A stretch of DNA of 64,000 bases from Luteibacter yeojuensis (GTDB lineage Bacteria; Pseudomonadota; Gammaproteobacteria; Xanthomonadales; Rhodanobacteraceae): the NCBI RefSeq assembly GCF_011742875.1, contig NZ_JAAQTL010000002.1, forward strand, positions 124,001 through 188,000, read 5' to 3'. Below the pieces are notes generated by a model. It saw only the letters and a list, made by a program, of their open reading frames with translations, did not search any database and was not told the origin of the DNA. A program made the translations under genes and the position numbers. Positions 1 to 7,695 of the stretch are shown one piece after another (position 1 is the stretch's first letter; each line of letters starts with the position of its first letter).

Positions 1-1364
1 GTGGTGCGCTGGACGCGGAGCAGCTTGGCCGCGTGGGCCACGACGCCGTTGGCCGAGTTCAGCGCCTGGCGAATAAGGCCGATCTCGATGCCGGCGAGGT
101 GGTCCTTCAGGTCCAGGCCGCCCTGCGGAAGGACGGAGGGGTCGCCCTCGCCCGCATAACCGAAGGACTCGACCACCTCGGGCTCGGCTTCCATCATCGC
201 GATGAGCGCCGCACCGGAGACTTCTTCCACCGGCAGCGCGCCGCGGTATTTCTCGGGGAGGTCCGCCGCGCGCACTTCGCCGTGCGGCATGAGGATGGCC
301 ATGCGCTCGACCAGGTTCGACAGCTCGCGCACATTGCCGGGCCAGGCATGGCGGCACAGGGCACCCATGGCGCTGGGGGTGAAGCGGACGGAGGACAAGC
401 CGCGCTGGACGAGGCGCTGGTTGAACTCGGCGATGAGCGCCGGGAGGTCTTCCAGCCGCTGGCGCAGCGGTGGCATTTCCAGCGGGAACACGCTGAGGCG
501 GTAGAACAGGTCCTCACGGAAGCTGCCCCGCTCGATCGCACTCTCGAGGTCGCGATGGGTCGCGGCGATGATGCGCACGTCGCAGCGCTGCGGACGGTTG
601 CCGCCCACGCGCTCGAACACGCGCTCCTGCAGCACGCGGAGCAGCTTCACCTGCATCGGCAGGCTCATGTCCCCGATCTCGTCGAGGAACAGGGTACCGC
701 CCTCGGCCATCTCGAAACGGCCCTTGCGGGTATTGATGGCCCCCGTGAAGGCGCCCTTCTCGTGGCCGAACAGTTCGCTCTCGAGCAATTCGGCGGGAAT
801 GGCCCCGCAGTTGATGGCGACGAACGGCTTGTCGCGGCGCGGCGAGCAGTCGTGGATGGTGCGGGCGACCAGTTCCTTGCCCGACCCGGATTCGCCGAGC
901 ACGAGCACGCTGGAATCGAACGGCGCCACCTGGCGGATCAGCCCGTTCACGCGCTGCATCGGGCCCGACTGGCCGACGAAGCGGCGGCTGGCGTGCACCG
1001 GTTCCATGCGCGACTGCAGGGCGCGCAGCGCTTCGGAAAGGCGCTCGTAACGCAGCGGCATGTCGATCAGTTCCACGTTGTTGCTGCGCGCGTCGTCGGC
1101 GATCAGGGAAGTGGCCAGCGGGGAATCCGCGGCAACCAGCATCGGCAGGCTCTTTCCGCCCCGGCTGACGGTGGCGAGGTGCCCTTCCAGTTCGGTCTCG
1201 TCCTCCACGGTGCCGACGTACACGCCGCGCCAGCTCTCGGCCAGTTCGGCGGGTTGGAGGCGGTTGGCGAGCACCGGGCGGTAGCCCAGGAAAGCGAGCG
1301 CCGAAACGACGCTCTCGGCGCGGGAAGCGTCGGACTCGACAACGAGAAACTGGGAAGACTTCAC
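1..1364 (-). CDS. fleQ: Flagellar master regulator FleQ, sigma-54 enhancer-binding protein (C-terminus outside window)
   Basis: AAA+ activator that opens sigma-54 promoters of flagellar genes. The reading frame runs off the left edge, so 454 codons are visible; the family is roughly 480-490 residues, so only the DNA-binding tip is missing. Seen in order: a divergent receiver-like N-terminal domain (about 1-120), Walker A GESGSGKE (157-164), the sigma-54 contact loop GAFTGA (204-209), Walker B GGTLFLDE (222-229), an R-finger/sensor region and the start of the Fis-type helix-turn-helix. The start is GTG at 1364; an upstream in-frame ATG runs into a stop and no better start is visible. It lies downstream of pilZ, separated by 421 bp that hold a sigma-54-like site and a dyad array. 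GAFTGA plus the flagellar context favours FleQ over other activators. Confidence 0.93.
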   Translation of the reverse strand, partial: MKSSQFLVVESDASRAESVVSALAFLGYRPVLANRLQPAELAESWRGVYVGTVEDETELEGHLATVSRGGKSLPMLVAADSPLATSLIADDARSNNVELIDMPLRYERLSEALRALQSRMEPVHASRRFVGQSGPMQRVNGLIRQVAPFDSSVLVLGESGSGKELVARTIHDCSPRRDKPFVAINCGAIPAELLESELFGHEKGAFTGAINTRKGRFEMAEGGTLFLDEIGDMSLPMQVKLLRVLQERVFERVGGNRPQRCDVRIIAATHRDLESAIERGSFREDLFYRLSVFPLEMPPLRQRLEDLPALIAEFNQRLVQRGLSSVRFTPSAMGALCRHAWPGNVRELSNLVERMAILMPHGEVRAADLPEKYRGALPVEEVSGAALIAMMEAEPEVVESFGYAGEGDPSVLPQGGLDLKDHLAGIEIGLIRQALNSANGVVAHAAKLLRVQRT

Positions 1365-1451
1365 CGTGAATACCTCGCGTTCATGCCTTGGATCGAAGGG
1401 CTCGAACGGGTTCCGCGATGGAATCCCGTCGGCTTCATTGCCAAGGTATCA

Positions 1452-1467
1452 ATCAAGGAGCGTGCCA
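1452..1467 (-). promoter_or_regulatory. Candidate sigma-54 promoter of fleQ
   Basis: On the minus strand the sequence is TGGCAC-N5-TTGAT, against a consensus of TGGCAC-N5-TTGCW. The -24 element is perfect with a preceding T; the -12 element has one mismatch at the C of the GC pair. It would start transcription near 1441, about 77 nt before the GTG of fleQ. The mismatch is at an important base, so this is a candidate only. Confidence 0.5.
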
Positions 1468-1585
1468 ACGCCGGAATTCCGACGCACGCGAGCCGAAATT
1501 GACGTGGTGGCGCGGCGCGCGGAGGTGTGGGGCAACCCGCCGGAGAGGTCCGGCGAGTGCTCGCGGCATGTGGGTCGCGCCCAGC

Positions 1586-1658
1586 GTGACGGTCGGCGTC
1601 ACGAATGTGACGCGGGACGCCACGCGACGTTCTTACGTCACGTGACGCAAAAGGTCAC
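1586..1658. promoter_or_regulatory. Array of GTGAC-N7-GTCAC dyads upstream of fleQ
   Basis: Two perfect copies of GTGAC-N7-GTCAC (1586-1602 and 1642-1658) flank one near-perfect copy ending in GCCAC (1607-1623) and a looser dyad at 1623-1642 (CGCGACG, six bases, CGTCACG). The first two centres are 21 bp apart, two helical turns. The array lies roughly 145-220 bp upstream of the predicted sigma-54 start, typical enhancer spacing. The binding protein is unknown; the motif is not the CRP/Clp arrangement (N6) nor the published FleQ box. Confidence 0.6.
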
Positions 1659-1668
1659 TTCGCTTAGG

Positions 1669-1715
1669 GCAAGCTTGCCCGCCGCCGCGGGATCGCCGCT
1701 GAAGCGGCTCCCACA
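1669..1715. repeat. REP-like element, GCCGCTGAAGCGGC type
   Basis: Contains the core GCCGCTGAAGCGGC followed by TCCCACA, preceded by a GCTTGCCCG...CCGCGGGATC arm. The same arm and core recur at 38529-38613 and, diverged, at 24117-24200. Confidence 0.75.
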
Positions 1716-1785
1716 TAAAGCAGGACCCGTTGCGGGACCCGGCCAGGCCAGCGTCCCAGCCCACCGGCAAACTTGTCGTATCGGC

Positions 1786-2358
1786 TCAGGATTCGCTTTC
1801 GGCGGGTCGTGACTGGGCCCGCGCCTCGGCGACCTGGCGCCGGTGCTGACGGAAAACCAGGCGCTCGATGCCATCGCGAACGGCCTCGGAAAGCCCCTCG
1901 AAGCCGACGAAGCCCTTGCCGTCGGTAGGCCCGGCCAGGCGCACCCCGGGCAGTTCCAACGGCAGTGCCCGGCAGGTGTCGAAGTGAATTTTCAGCATCA
2001 CGGACTGGCCGACCGGCGGCAGACCGGCCCAGGGCAGCACGGCCCCGGCGGCATTGAAGCGGAGAGGAATGCGCGGCGGCAGGCTCGACTGCGGAAGCAG
2101 CAGCCGGTTCACGATCTCCATGAGCACGTTGAGCTTGGCGTCGAGCCGGGCCACTTCCTGCGAAAGCGGGCTATCGTCCTCGGCGCTGTCGGCGCGGCGT
2201 TCCATCAGGGCCGAGACGGCGACCAGGACGTTGGCGTTGCGGTCGTTGATGAGCGCCAGTGCGGTGGCATCGGGCCGCGATGCGATCTCGCAGGTAGCGT
2301 GGAACGTCGCGTCCCAGGCCACCCGCTCGGAAAATGCCTTCCAGCCCTCGTCGCTCAT
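1786..2358 (-). CDS. Atypical (tetrameric-type) PilZ-domain protein in the flagellar operon
   Basis: A 190-residue protein read as a c-di-GMP-linked PilZ variant. A central heptad-like helix (LSQEVARLDAKLNVLMEIVN, about 80-100) is followed by a PilZ-like beta-barrel half (RIPLRFNAAGAV through GFEGLSEAVRDGIERLVFRQ). Xanthomonads have a described family of such atypical PilZ proteins with a coiled-coil that makes tetramers. The classic RxxxR and DxSxxG c-di-GMP motifs are not obvious, so ligand binding is unproven. ATG at 2358 is preceded by GGGCGGGG; a GTG five codons upstream is possible. It lies 32 bp after fliT and probably shares the fliD sigma-54 transcript. Confidence 0.75.
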   Translation of the reverse strand: MSDEGWKAFSERVAWDATFHATCEIASRPDATALALINDRNANVLVAVSALMERRADSAEDDSPLSQEVARLDAKLNVLMEIVNRLLLPQSSLPPRIPLRFNAAGAVLPWAGLPPVGQSVMLKIHFDTCRALPLELPGVRLAGPTDGKGFVGFEGLSEAVRDGIERLVFRQHRRQVAEARAQSRPAESES

Positions 2359-2390
2359 ATGCCCCGCCCTCACGGAAGAAGGTTCGCCGC

Positions 2391-2684
2391 TCAGAACGAA
2401 CTATACGCGGCCACGGCGCGGCGCACGCGGCGAGAGGCGTCCCACGCCACCGCTGCTTCGTCGCGGGCGACGGACACGAGATCCTTGATGAGTCCATCGA
2501 GCAGCATGATGGACTTCAGCGATTCCAGCGTCTCCGGCGCCGGCCGCATCGTGCCGCGGCGCAGGACCGGCTCGCGTTCGGCTTCGAGCGCGGCGAGGTC
2601 GTCCCAGCGGGCTTCGCTGGCCGCAGCATGCATCGCCTCGGTCAGGTCCAGCACGCGGTCGAGGTCGCACCAGACCTCGGTCAC
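2391..2684 (-). CDS. fliT: FliT-like flagellar protein
   Basis: A 97-residue, all-helical, acidic protein located directly after fliS, where the FliD export chaperone FliT usually sits. Sequence similarity to enteric FliT is low; the assignment rests on size, helical character and position. GTG start at 2684 overlaps the fliS stop as GTGA, so translation is probably coupled to fliS. An alternative label is simply 'flagellar operon protein of unknown function'. Confidence 0.65.
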   Translation of the reverse strand: MTEVWCDLDRVLDLTEAMHAAASEARWDDLAALEAEREPVLRRGTMRPAPETLESLKSIMLLDGLIKDLVSVARDEAAVAWDASRRVRRAVAAYSSF

Positions 2685-3097
2685 GCGCCGGCTCCGGTGG
2701 GCTGACGTGCCTCGACGGGGATGGCCACCCAGCTTTCGCGGATCTGGCCGAGCAGGCGGGTCACTTCGTCGATCGCTTCGCTGTCGCTGTACAGATTGGC
2801 GTGGAGCAGACGGCGGCTCATGTAGTCGTAAAGGCCCGCGAGCTGGCCGACCAGTGGTGTCGGCACCTCGTGATTCAACGAGGATTGCAGTCCACCGACA
2901 ATCTCGATGGCCTTGGAAATCGCCTCGCCCTTGCCGGCGACATTGCCCGTCGCGATGCAGCCACGGGCGAAACGCATGCGCTCGAGCGCACCGTCCATGA
3001 GCATGGTGATGAGGCCATGGGGGTCGGCCGTCTCGACGCCGCCCGCCGTACGAACCTGCTGGTAGGCGCCTGCGCCCTGGGAATATCCGAGTGCCAT
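2681..3097 (-). CDS. fliS: Flagellin export chaperone FliS
   Basis: A 138-residue cytoplasmic chaperone that binds the C-terminal helix of flagellin and prevents premature polymerisation. The N-terminal tyrosine region (YSQGAGAYQQVRT) and the signature ADPHGLITMLMDGALERMRF match the FliS family, as does the length. It starts 21 bp after fliD and overlaps fliT by four bases, so fliD-fliS-fliT-pilZ reads as one operon. Confidence 0.95.
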   Translation of the reverse strand: MALGYSQGAGAYQQVRTAGGVETADPHGLITMLMDGALERMRFARGCIATGNVAGKGEAISKAIEIVGGLQSSLNHEVPTPLVGQLAGLYDYMSRRLLHANLYSDSEAIDEVTRLLGQIRESWVAIPVEARQPTGAGA

Positions 3098-3118
3098 GTC
3101 TGTTTCCTGGGGCCGCCG

Positions 3119-4501
3119 TTACTTGTTCGCCGTCAGCGCGTCGAACTGCTGCTGGAGATAGCTGCTGGTACCGGCCAGCTTGGTCATCATTGCGTCGAGC
3201 GCCGTGTATTGCTTGGTCAGGCGATCGGTGTAGTCCTGGATCTGTTTATCGAAGTCGGCGGCCTGGTCTTGCAGGTCCTTCGTCTTCTGGTTCAGGTTGT
3301 TCGTACGCTGGGTGAGGATGCCGGTGGTGGACGTCCAGCCGGTGATCAGCTTGTCCAGCTTCGGCGCGATGCCGTTGTCCCCGCTGAGAAGGTTCTGCGA
3401 TTCCCGGGGGTTGTCGGCCAGCACCTTGTTGAGCTTGGTGGTGTCCAGCTTGAGCGAGCCGTCGACCTGGAACGAGACGCCGAGGTCGCTCAGCGAGGTC
3501 GGACCGCTGCTGTTGCCGGTGAATTGCGAGCCGAGCAGGGTCGAGACCTGGCTCTTGATCGAGTTGACCGTGGCATCGCCGATCAGCGCGCCCACCTGCT
3601 GGTTGGTGGCGTCGTACTTGGTCAGCTGCTGGTAGGTCGAGATGAAGGCGTTATACGAGGTCACCAGGGCGCCGAGCGCGGTGGAGACGGCGCTGGTGTC
3701 GTTGGTGATGGTGACGGTCGTGGGGTTGAAGCTATTATCGGGGTTTTGGGTGGAGACCTTGGAAAGAGTCAGGGTCACGCCGTCGATCGCCTTCGTGACG
3801 ACGTTGGTCGGACTGCTGGCAGGGAGCTTGTCGATCGTGAACAGGGCGTCCTGAGCCTTGACCGTCGGCGTATCCGTGGCCGGATCGAAATCCAGCTGGG
3901 AAAGCCCGCCGTCGCCACCGCTGGTGACGACCTTGAAGGCGTTGTCCTTGCCGGTGACCGAGGAGGTGAGCACCAGGTGCGCGCCATCGGTGCCGGTGAC
4001 GATGCTGGCGGTGACGCCGGGGTTGTCCTTGGACTTGTTGATGATGTCGCGGATGTTTTCCAGCGAATTCGCGCCGCTCGCGATGTCCACGCTCATCGAC
4101 TTGTCGCCGATGGAGATGGTGAGGTTGCCGGTACCGAGCGCGGCCTTGCTGTCGGTGAAGGCAGTGGAGGTCGTCTTCTGCGAGGTCGCCAGCTGGGTGA
4201 CCACGATGTTGTAGGTGTTGGGCTGTGCGGTGCTGTCCGCGGCGGCCGAGAGCATCGACGAATCGCCGACCGAAACTTTCGTCGTCGTGAACGCCGTGCC
4301 GTCGGTCAGGGCCTTGATGGCGCTCTGCAGGCTGGTCAGCGAAGAAGTGAAATTGCCCACCGCCGAAATCTGGGTGGCGTTCGCCTGCGTGTCGGCCGCG
4401 TTCTTGGCGTCGGTGGCCTTGCGCTTGTTGGCGACAAGGTTGCTGACGATCGACGCGACGTCGATGGAACTGCTGCCGAGGTTGACGGGATTCGTGGCCA
4501 T
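3119..4501 (-). CDS. fliD: Flagellar filament cap protein FliD (hook-associated protein 2)
   Basis: A 460-residue cap protein that sits on the filament tip and promotes flagellin folding. It begins with NPVNLGSSSIDVASIVSNLV, typical of the FliD N-terminal domain; a Flagellin_IN-type segment lies near 120-190, and a long coiled-coil C-terminus (QRTNNLNQKTKDLQDQAADF onward) ends in LQQQFDALTANK. Length is normal. A sigma-54 promoter and a leader hairpin lie between it and fliC. Confidence 0.96.
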   Translation of the reverse strand: MATNPVNLGSSSIDVASIVSNLVANKRKATDAKNAADTQANATQISAVGNFTSSLTSLQSAIKALTDGTAFTTTKVSVGDSSMLSAAADSTAQPNTYNIVVTQLATSQKTTSTAFTDSKAALGTGNLTISIGDKSMSVDIASGANSLENIRDIINKSKDNPGVTASIVTGTDGAHLVLTSSVTGKDNAFKVVTSGGDGGLSQLDFDPATDTPTVKAQDALFTIDKLPASSPTNVVTKAIDGVTLTLSKVSTQNPDNSFNPTTVTITNDTSAVSTALGALVTSYNAFISTYQQLTKYDATNQQVGALIGDATVNSIKSQVSTLLGSQFTGNSSGPTSLSDLGVSFQVDGSLKLDTTKLNKVLADNPRESQNLLSGDNGIAPKLDKLITGWTSTTGILTQRTNNLNQKTKDLQDQAADFDKQIQDYTDRLTKQYTALDAMMTKLAGTSSYLQQQFDALTANK

Positions 4502-4550
4502 GAAGCTCTCCTTGAAGACGCCTCACTGCCCCGGGCGCCAATTTGTCGAC

Positions 4551-4576
4551 GGCTGGCGCCCTCGCGAGCGCCAGCC
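4551..4576 (-). promoter_or_regulatory. Stem-loop at the predicted 5' end of the fliD mRNA
   Basis: A perfect 9-bp stem (GGCTGGCGC pairing with GCGCCAGCC) with an 8-nt loop. From the upstream sigma-54 site the predicted transcription start is about 4576, which is the first base of the stem. No U-tract follows, so it is not a simple terminator. Confidence 0.6.
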
Positions 4577-4586
4577 GTGACAACTA

Positions 4587-4602
4587 AGCAATTACCCTGC
4601 CA
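4587..4602 (-). promoter_or_regulatory. Sigma-54 promoter of fliD-fliS-fliT-pilZ
   Basis: Minus strand TTGGCAG-N4-TTGCT shape: TGGCAG-N5-TTGCT against TGGCAC-N5-TTGCW, one mismatch. It lies 86 bp upstream of the fliD ATG, inside the fliC-fliD gap. Confidence 0.8.
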
Positions 4603-4639
4603 AGACCCGGAAAGCCCGGGCCCGGCGGTCCTGCACCTG

Positions 4640-5974
4640 TTACTGGAGCAGCTTCTGGACGATCTGCTGGCTCTGGTTCGCCTGGGCGAGGACCGAGACG
4701 CCGGCCTGCTGCAGGATCTGGGCCGACGACATGTTGGCCGTTTCCTGGGCGAAGTCCGCGTCCGTGATGGCCGAACGCGAGGCCGTCAGGTTCTGCGAGA
4801 TGTTCTGCAGGTTGGAGATCGTGGACTCGAAGCGGTTCTGCACGGCGCCGAGGTCCGAACGGAGGTCGGAGATCGACTGCAGGGCGGCATCGACGCGGTT
4901 GATCGTGTCGTTGGCGCCGTCGACCGTCTTGACGCTCGAGGTGGCCAGGGTGTCGGTCGCGTTCACGGCGTCGGTCGCGGCGAAGCCGAGGTTGGTCGCT
5001 TCGGCACCCGACACGGCGATGGTCTTGGCCGAGGCGATGTTCAGCTTGCCATCGGTACCGACGTAGGCGGTGATGCCTTCGCTGGAGTGCGAGTTCACGG
5101 CGTCGGCAACATCCTGGGCGGACTTGAAGTTGCCCGTGATGTCGAACGAGGTACCACCACCCACCGAGATGGTCAGGTCACCGGCGGCAAGCGTCTTGCC
5201 GGCCGAGTTGTCCGTCACGTCGATCGACGTGGCCGTCGTGGTGTTGTTGGCAACGGTGAAGTCGCTGCCCAGCTGCGCCTGCAGGAAGGAGACGGCATCC
5301 GCTTGGGTGGCGCCCGTGTAGGTGCCCCAGTCGACGCTCTTGCTGCCGTACGTGACCACGCCCTTGGCGGAGGCATTGGCGGCCGTCCAGTCGGTGGCCA
5401 CGGCTTCGGTGGTCGTCGTGCCGAGCTTGCCGCTCAGGTCGACCGAGTCCGTCGCCAGCTGGCCGATCTGGTTCGCCTTGACGCCCTTGTCGAGGCCGAC
5501 GGTGATGACTTCACCGACGTTCGCGCCGACCTGGAAGCTGAGGTTCTTCGACGAACCGTCGAGGACCTTCATGCCGTTGAAGTTGGTCTGCGTGGCGATA
5601 CGGGTCACTTCCGACAGACGCTGCTGCACTTCGGCGTCGAGCGCGGCGCGGTCGCTGGAGGAGTTCGACGCGTTGGTCGACTGCACGGCCAGCTCGCGGA
5701 TGCGCTGCAGGTTGTTGGTGACTTCGTCCAGCGCCGACTCGGTGGTCTGCGACAGCGAGATACCGTCGTTGGCGTTGCGGACAGCCTGGGTCAGGCCATT
5801 GATCTGGGTGGTGAAGCGGGTCGAAATGGCGAGGCCGGCGGCGTCGTCCTTCGCGCTGTTGATGCGGTTACCCGACGACAGACGCTCGATCGCCGACGAC
5901 AGCTTCGTCTGCGAGGTGCTCAGGTTACGCTGAGCGTTCAGCGACATGATGTTGGTGTTGATGGTCAGAGCCAT
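4640..5974 (-). CDS. fliC: Flagellin FliC (major filament subunit)
   Basis: A 444-residue flagellin. The N-terminal D0/D1 helices (MALTINTNIMSLNAQRNL, RLSSGNRINSAKDDAAGLAI) and C-terminal D1/D0 helices (LGAVQNRFESTISNLQNI, DADFAQETANMSSAQILQQ) are canonical. The central domain has a Flagellin_IN-like stretch (LTISVGGGTSFDITGNF, about 255-320). Codon use is strongly biased, consistent with very high expression. A near-consensus sigma-28 promoter precedes it; the leader has several GGA motifs, one in the Shine-Dalgarno (AAAGGATCA), which would suit CsrA/RsmA control (inference). Confidence 0.97.
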   Translation of the reverse strand: MALTINTNIMSLNAQRNLSTSQTKLSSAIERLSSGNRINSAKDDAAGLAISTRFTTQINGLTQAVRNANDGISLSQTTESALDEVTNNLQRIRELAVQSTNASNSSSDRAALDAEVQQRLSEVTRIATQTNFNGMKVLDGSSKNLSFQVGANVGEVITVGLDKGVKANQIGQLATDSVDLSGKLGTTTTEAVATDWTAANASAKGVVTYGSKSVDWGTYTGATQADAVSFLQAQLGSDFTVANNTTTATSIDVTDNSAGKTLAAGDLTISVGGGTSFDITGNFKSAQDVADAVNSHSSEGITAYVGTDGKLNIASAKTIAVSGAEATNLGFAATDAVNATDTLATSSVKTVDGANDTINRVDAALQSISDLRSDLGAVQNRFESTISNLQNISQNLTASRSAITDADFAQETANMSSAQILQQAGVSVLAQANQSQQIVQKLLQ

Positions 5975-6070
5975 GGGATTTTGATCCTTTGTAAGCGGAA
6001 CCGAATTGCCGGAGGTTGTGCGGCGTAGTCCGGCGGGGTTCCGTTAGGGAAGCCTTCCGCCTCAGGGAGG

Positions 6071-6097
6071 TTTACGGCACGCCGGAGAGAAACTTGA
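6071..6097 (-). promoter_or_regulatory. Sigma-28 (FliA) promoter of fliC
   Basis: Minus strand TCAAGTTT-N11-GCCGTAAA against the consensus TAAAGTTT-N11-GCCGATAA, with exact spacing. The start would lie near 6064, leaving a leader of about 90 nt. Confidence 0.88.
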
Positions 6098-6228
6098 GGA
6101 CTTTTTCTACCTGTCAACAACTTTCTTGATCAGGGCCGGGTAGGCGTGATGCCCTTGGCTCTGTCGGGGAAGTTATCGGCCGCATCCCATCCAGATTTAG
6201 GCCCCTCCTCAAAATTTCGCCGCCCCCT

Positions 6229-6307
6229 TGTAGGAGCCGCCATGGCGGCGAGGAAACCTCGCGGCCACGTCGCACCGTGCCCTCGCCGCCATGGCGGCTC
6301 CTACAAA
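6229..6307. repeat. REP-like inverted pair (GCCGCCATGGCGGC core)
   Basis: Two oppositely oriented copies of a TTGTAGGAGCC-GCCATGGC-GGCGAGG unit, separated by about 25 bp, forming a long potential hairpin next to the flagellin terminator. Confidence 0.8.
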
Positions 6308-6332
6308 AAAGAAAAGAGGCCACCGGCCTCTT
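6303..6332 (-). terminator. Rho-independent terminator of the second flagellin gene
   Basis: Minus strand: AAGAGGCC, three-base loop, GGCCTCTT (6314-6332), followed by a T-rich run (TTCTTTTTTG). It lies about 30 bp past the stop codon at 6361. Confidence 0.85.
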
Positions 6333-6360
6333 CTCCTTTCCGAGCGATCGCTCCGGCAAC

Positions 6361-7695
6361 CTATTCGAGCAGCTTCAATACCAACTGCTGCGACGCATTG
6401 GCCTGCGCGAGCACCGACATGCCCGACTGCTGGAGAATCGTCGCCATCACTTTCTCGGAACTTTCCTCCGCAACATCCGCCTCCCTGATCCGGGTACGCG
6501 ATTCGGTGAGGTTCTCCCGGATGTTGTCGAGATTGCGGACCGTCGATTCGAGACGATTCTGCACCGCGCCGAGTTTCGAGCGCACAGCGCTCACGGTCTC
6601 GAGGGTCGCATCGGTACTCGCAATGAGCGCATAGGCATCGTCATTGGTAAGTACCGAGCCATCGGCCAGCGAAGTCGACATGTTCAAATCATAGTTCGAC
6701 GCAAAGCCGAGCTTCGTCGCCTCCGTGCCCGAAACTGTCACTGCCGACTTCGAATTGAAGTGCAGCTTTCCGTCCGCGCCTACGAAGGCAGACAGTCCGG
6801 CTCGACCATTCGCATTCAGCACATCGGCAATCTGCTGCACGCTGCGAAAAGAGCCGGCGACGTCCACCTTCTCACCGGACCCGGTGGTGAAACTGAGTTG
6901 CCCTTGCACCAGATCCAGCCGCGAGCCGGCAATGCGCTCGACCCCCAGATCCGTACCGTTACCTTCGATAGTCACTTTGAAGTCGGCACCAAGCTCCTTT
7001 TCCAGGAAGTCCCGTGCATCCTGCACGGTATTTCCCGTATAGCCTGCCCAATTCACATCCACGCCCAGGTATGTCTTCGCGGCCAAACTCGCACCATTGC
7101 CGGTCGACCAGTCGGTCGGCACCGCTTGGGAAGTCTTGGAGGAAAAGAAGGAACCGAGATCGACGGCGCCACTGGCGAGATGCCCGACATGATCGGCTCG
7201 CATGTTCTGATCCAGACCCATCTCGATGGTTTCCCCGATATTTGCTCCCACCTGGAAGGACAGGCGGGCTCCACTGCCATCGAGTACCTTCATGCCGTTG
7301 AAGCTGGTCTGGGTGGCGATGCGCGTGATCTCCGCAAGTCTTACTACCACCTCGTTGTTCAGCGCCTTCCGATCCTCCGGGGAATTCGAGCTATTGAGCG
7401 ATTGCAACGCCAGTTGCCGGATTCGCTGCAAATTGTTCGTCACCTCATCCAGCGCCCCTTCGCTGGTCTGCGCCAGCGAAATGCCATCATTCGCGTTGCG
7501 CCTGCCCTGCGCCAGCCCGTTGATCTGGGTCGTGAAGCGAGTGGCGATGGCGAGCCCCGCCGCATCGTCCTTCGCGCTGTTGATGCGCATGCCCGAGCCC
7601 AAACGCTGATAAGCCGTTGCCAGCCTGCTCTGGGTGAGCCCAAGGGAACGCTGCGCGTTGAACGATGCCATATTGGTGTTGATGTGAAACGCCAT
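6361..7695 (-). CDS. Second, divergent flagellin
   Basis: A 444-residue flagellin, the same length as FliC but clearly diverged. The N-terminal helix (MAFHINTNMASFNAQRSLGL) and RINSAKDDAAGLAIATRF are conserved. The C-terminal D0/D1 region reads IREADVAEESSEKVMATILQQ where FliC has the canonical DADFAQETANMSSAQILQQ. The start is placed at 7695; the same frame stays open another 42 codons upstream, but those residues are not flagellin-like. The coding sequence looks less codon-biased than fliC and no clear sigma-28 site precedes it. Probably a minor or conditionally used filament subunit (inference). Confidence 0.93.
   Translation of the reverse strand: MAFHINTNMASFNAQRSLGLTQSRLATAYQRLGSGMRINSAKDDAAGLAIATRFTTQINGLAQGRRNANDGISLAQTSEGALDEVTNNLQRIRQLALQSLNSSNSPEDRKALNNEVVVRLAEITRIATQTSFNGMKVLDGSGARLSFQVGANIGETIEMGLDQNMRADHVGHLASGAVDLGSFFSSKTSQAVPTDWSTGNGASLAAKTYLGVDVNWAGYTGNTVQDARDFLEKELGADFKVTIEGNGTDLGVERIAGSRLDLVQGQLSFTTGSGEKVDVAGSFRSVQQIADVLNANGRAGLSAFVGADGKLHFNSKSAVTVSGTEATKLGFASNYDLNMSTSLADGSVLTNDDAYALIASTDATLETVSAVRSKLGAVQNRLESTVRNLDNIRENLTESRTRIREADVAEESSEKVMATILQQSGMSVLAQANASQQLVLKLLE

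Larger units (their letters stand above)
1365..1785. other. 421-bp non-coding region upstream of fleQ
   Basis: No convincing gene here. Reading toward fleQ (minus strand), it holds a REP-like palindrome (1669-1715), a cluster of GTGAC/GTCAC dyads (1586-1658) and a sigma-54-like site (1452-1467). Both flanking genes are on the minus strand, so these signals can only serve fleQ or the 3' end of pilZ. Confidence 0.8.
5975..6360. other. 386-bp gap between the two flagellin genes
   Basis: No gene. It contains the fliC leader and sigma-28 promoter (6071-6097), a REP-like inverted pair (6229-6307) and the terminator of the second flagellin gene (6303-6332). The stretch 6098-6228 shows nothing recognisable. 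Confidence 0.8.

Noticed and set aside
33..1502. A 489-codon plus-strand frame at the left edge
   Set aside because: Antisense to fleQ, whose GAFTGA and Walker motifs are clear on the other strand.
1586..1658. Interpretation of the fleQ dyads as CRP/Clp sites
   Set aside because: The half-sites are GTGA and TCAC but the spacing is nine, not the six of CRP-type sites.
2801..6028. A 1075-codon open frame on the plus strand, antisense to fliS, fliD and fliC
   Set aside because: High GC leaves long stop-free antisense frames; the minus-strand genes are well-conserved flagellar proteins and the plus product is Arg/Gly/Val-rich without a domain.
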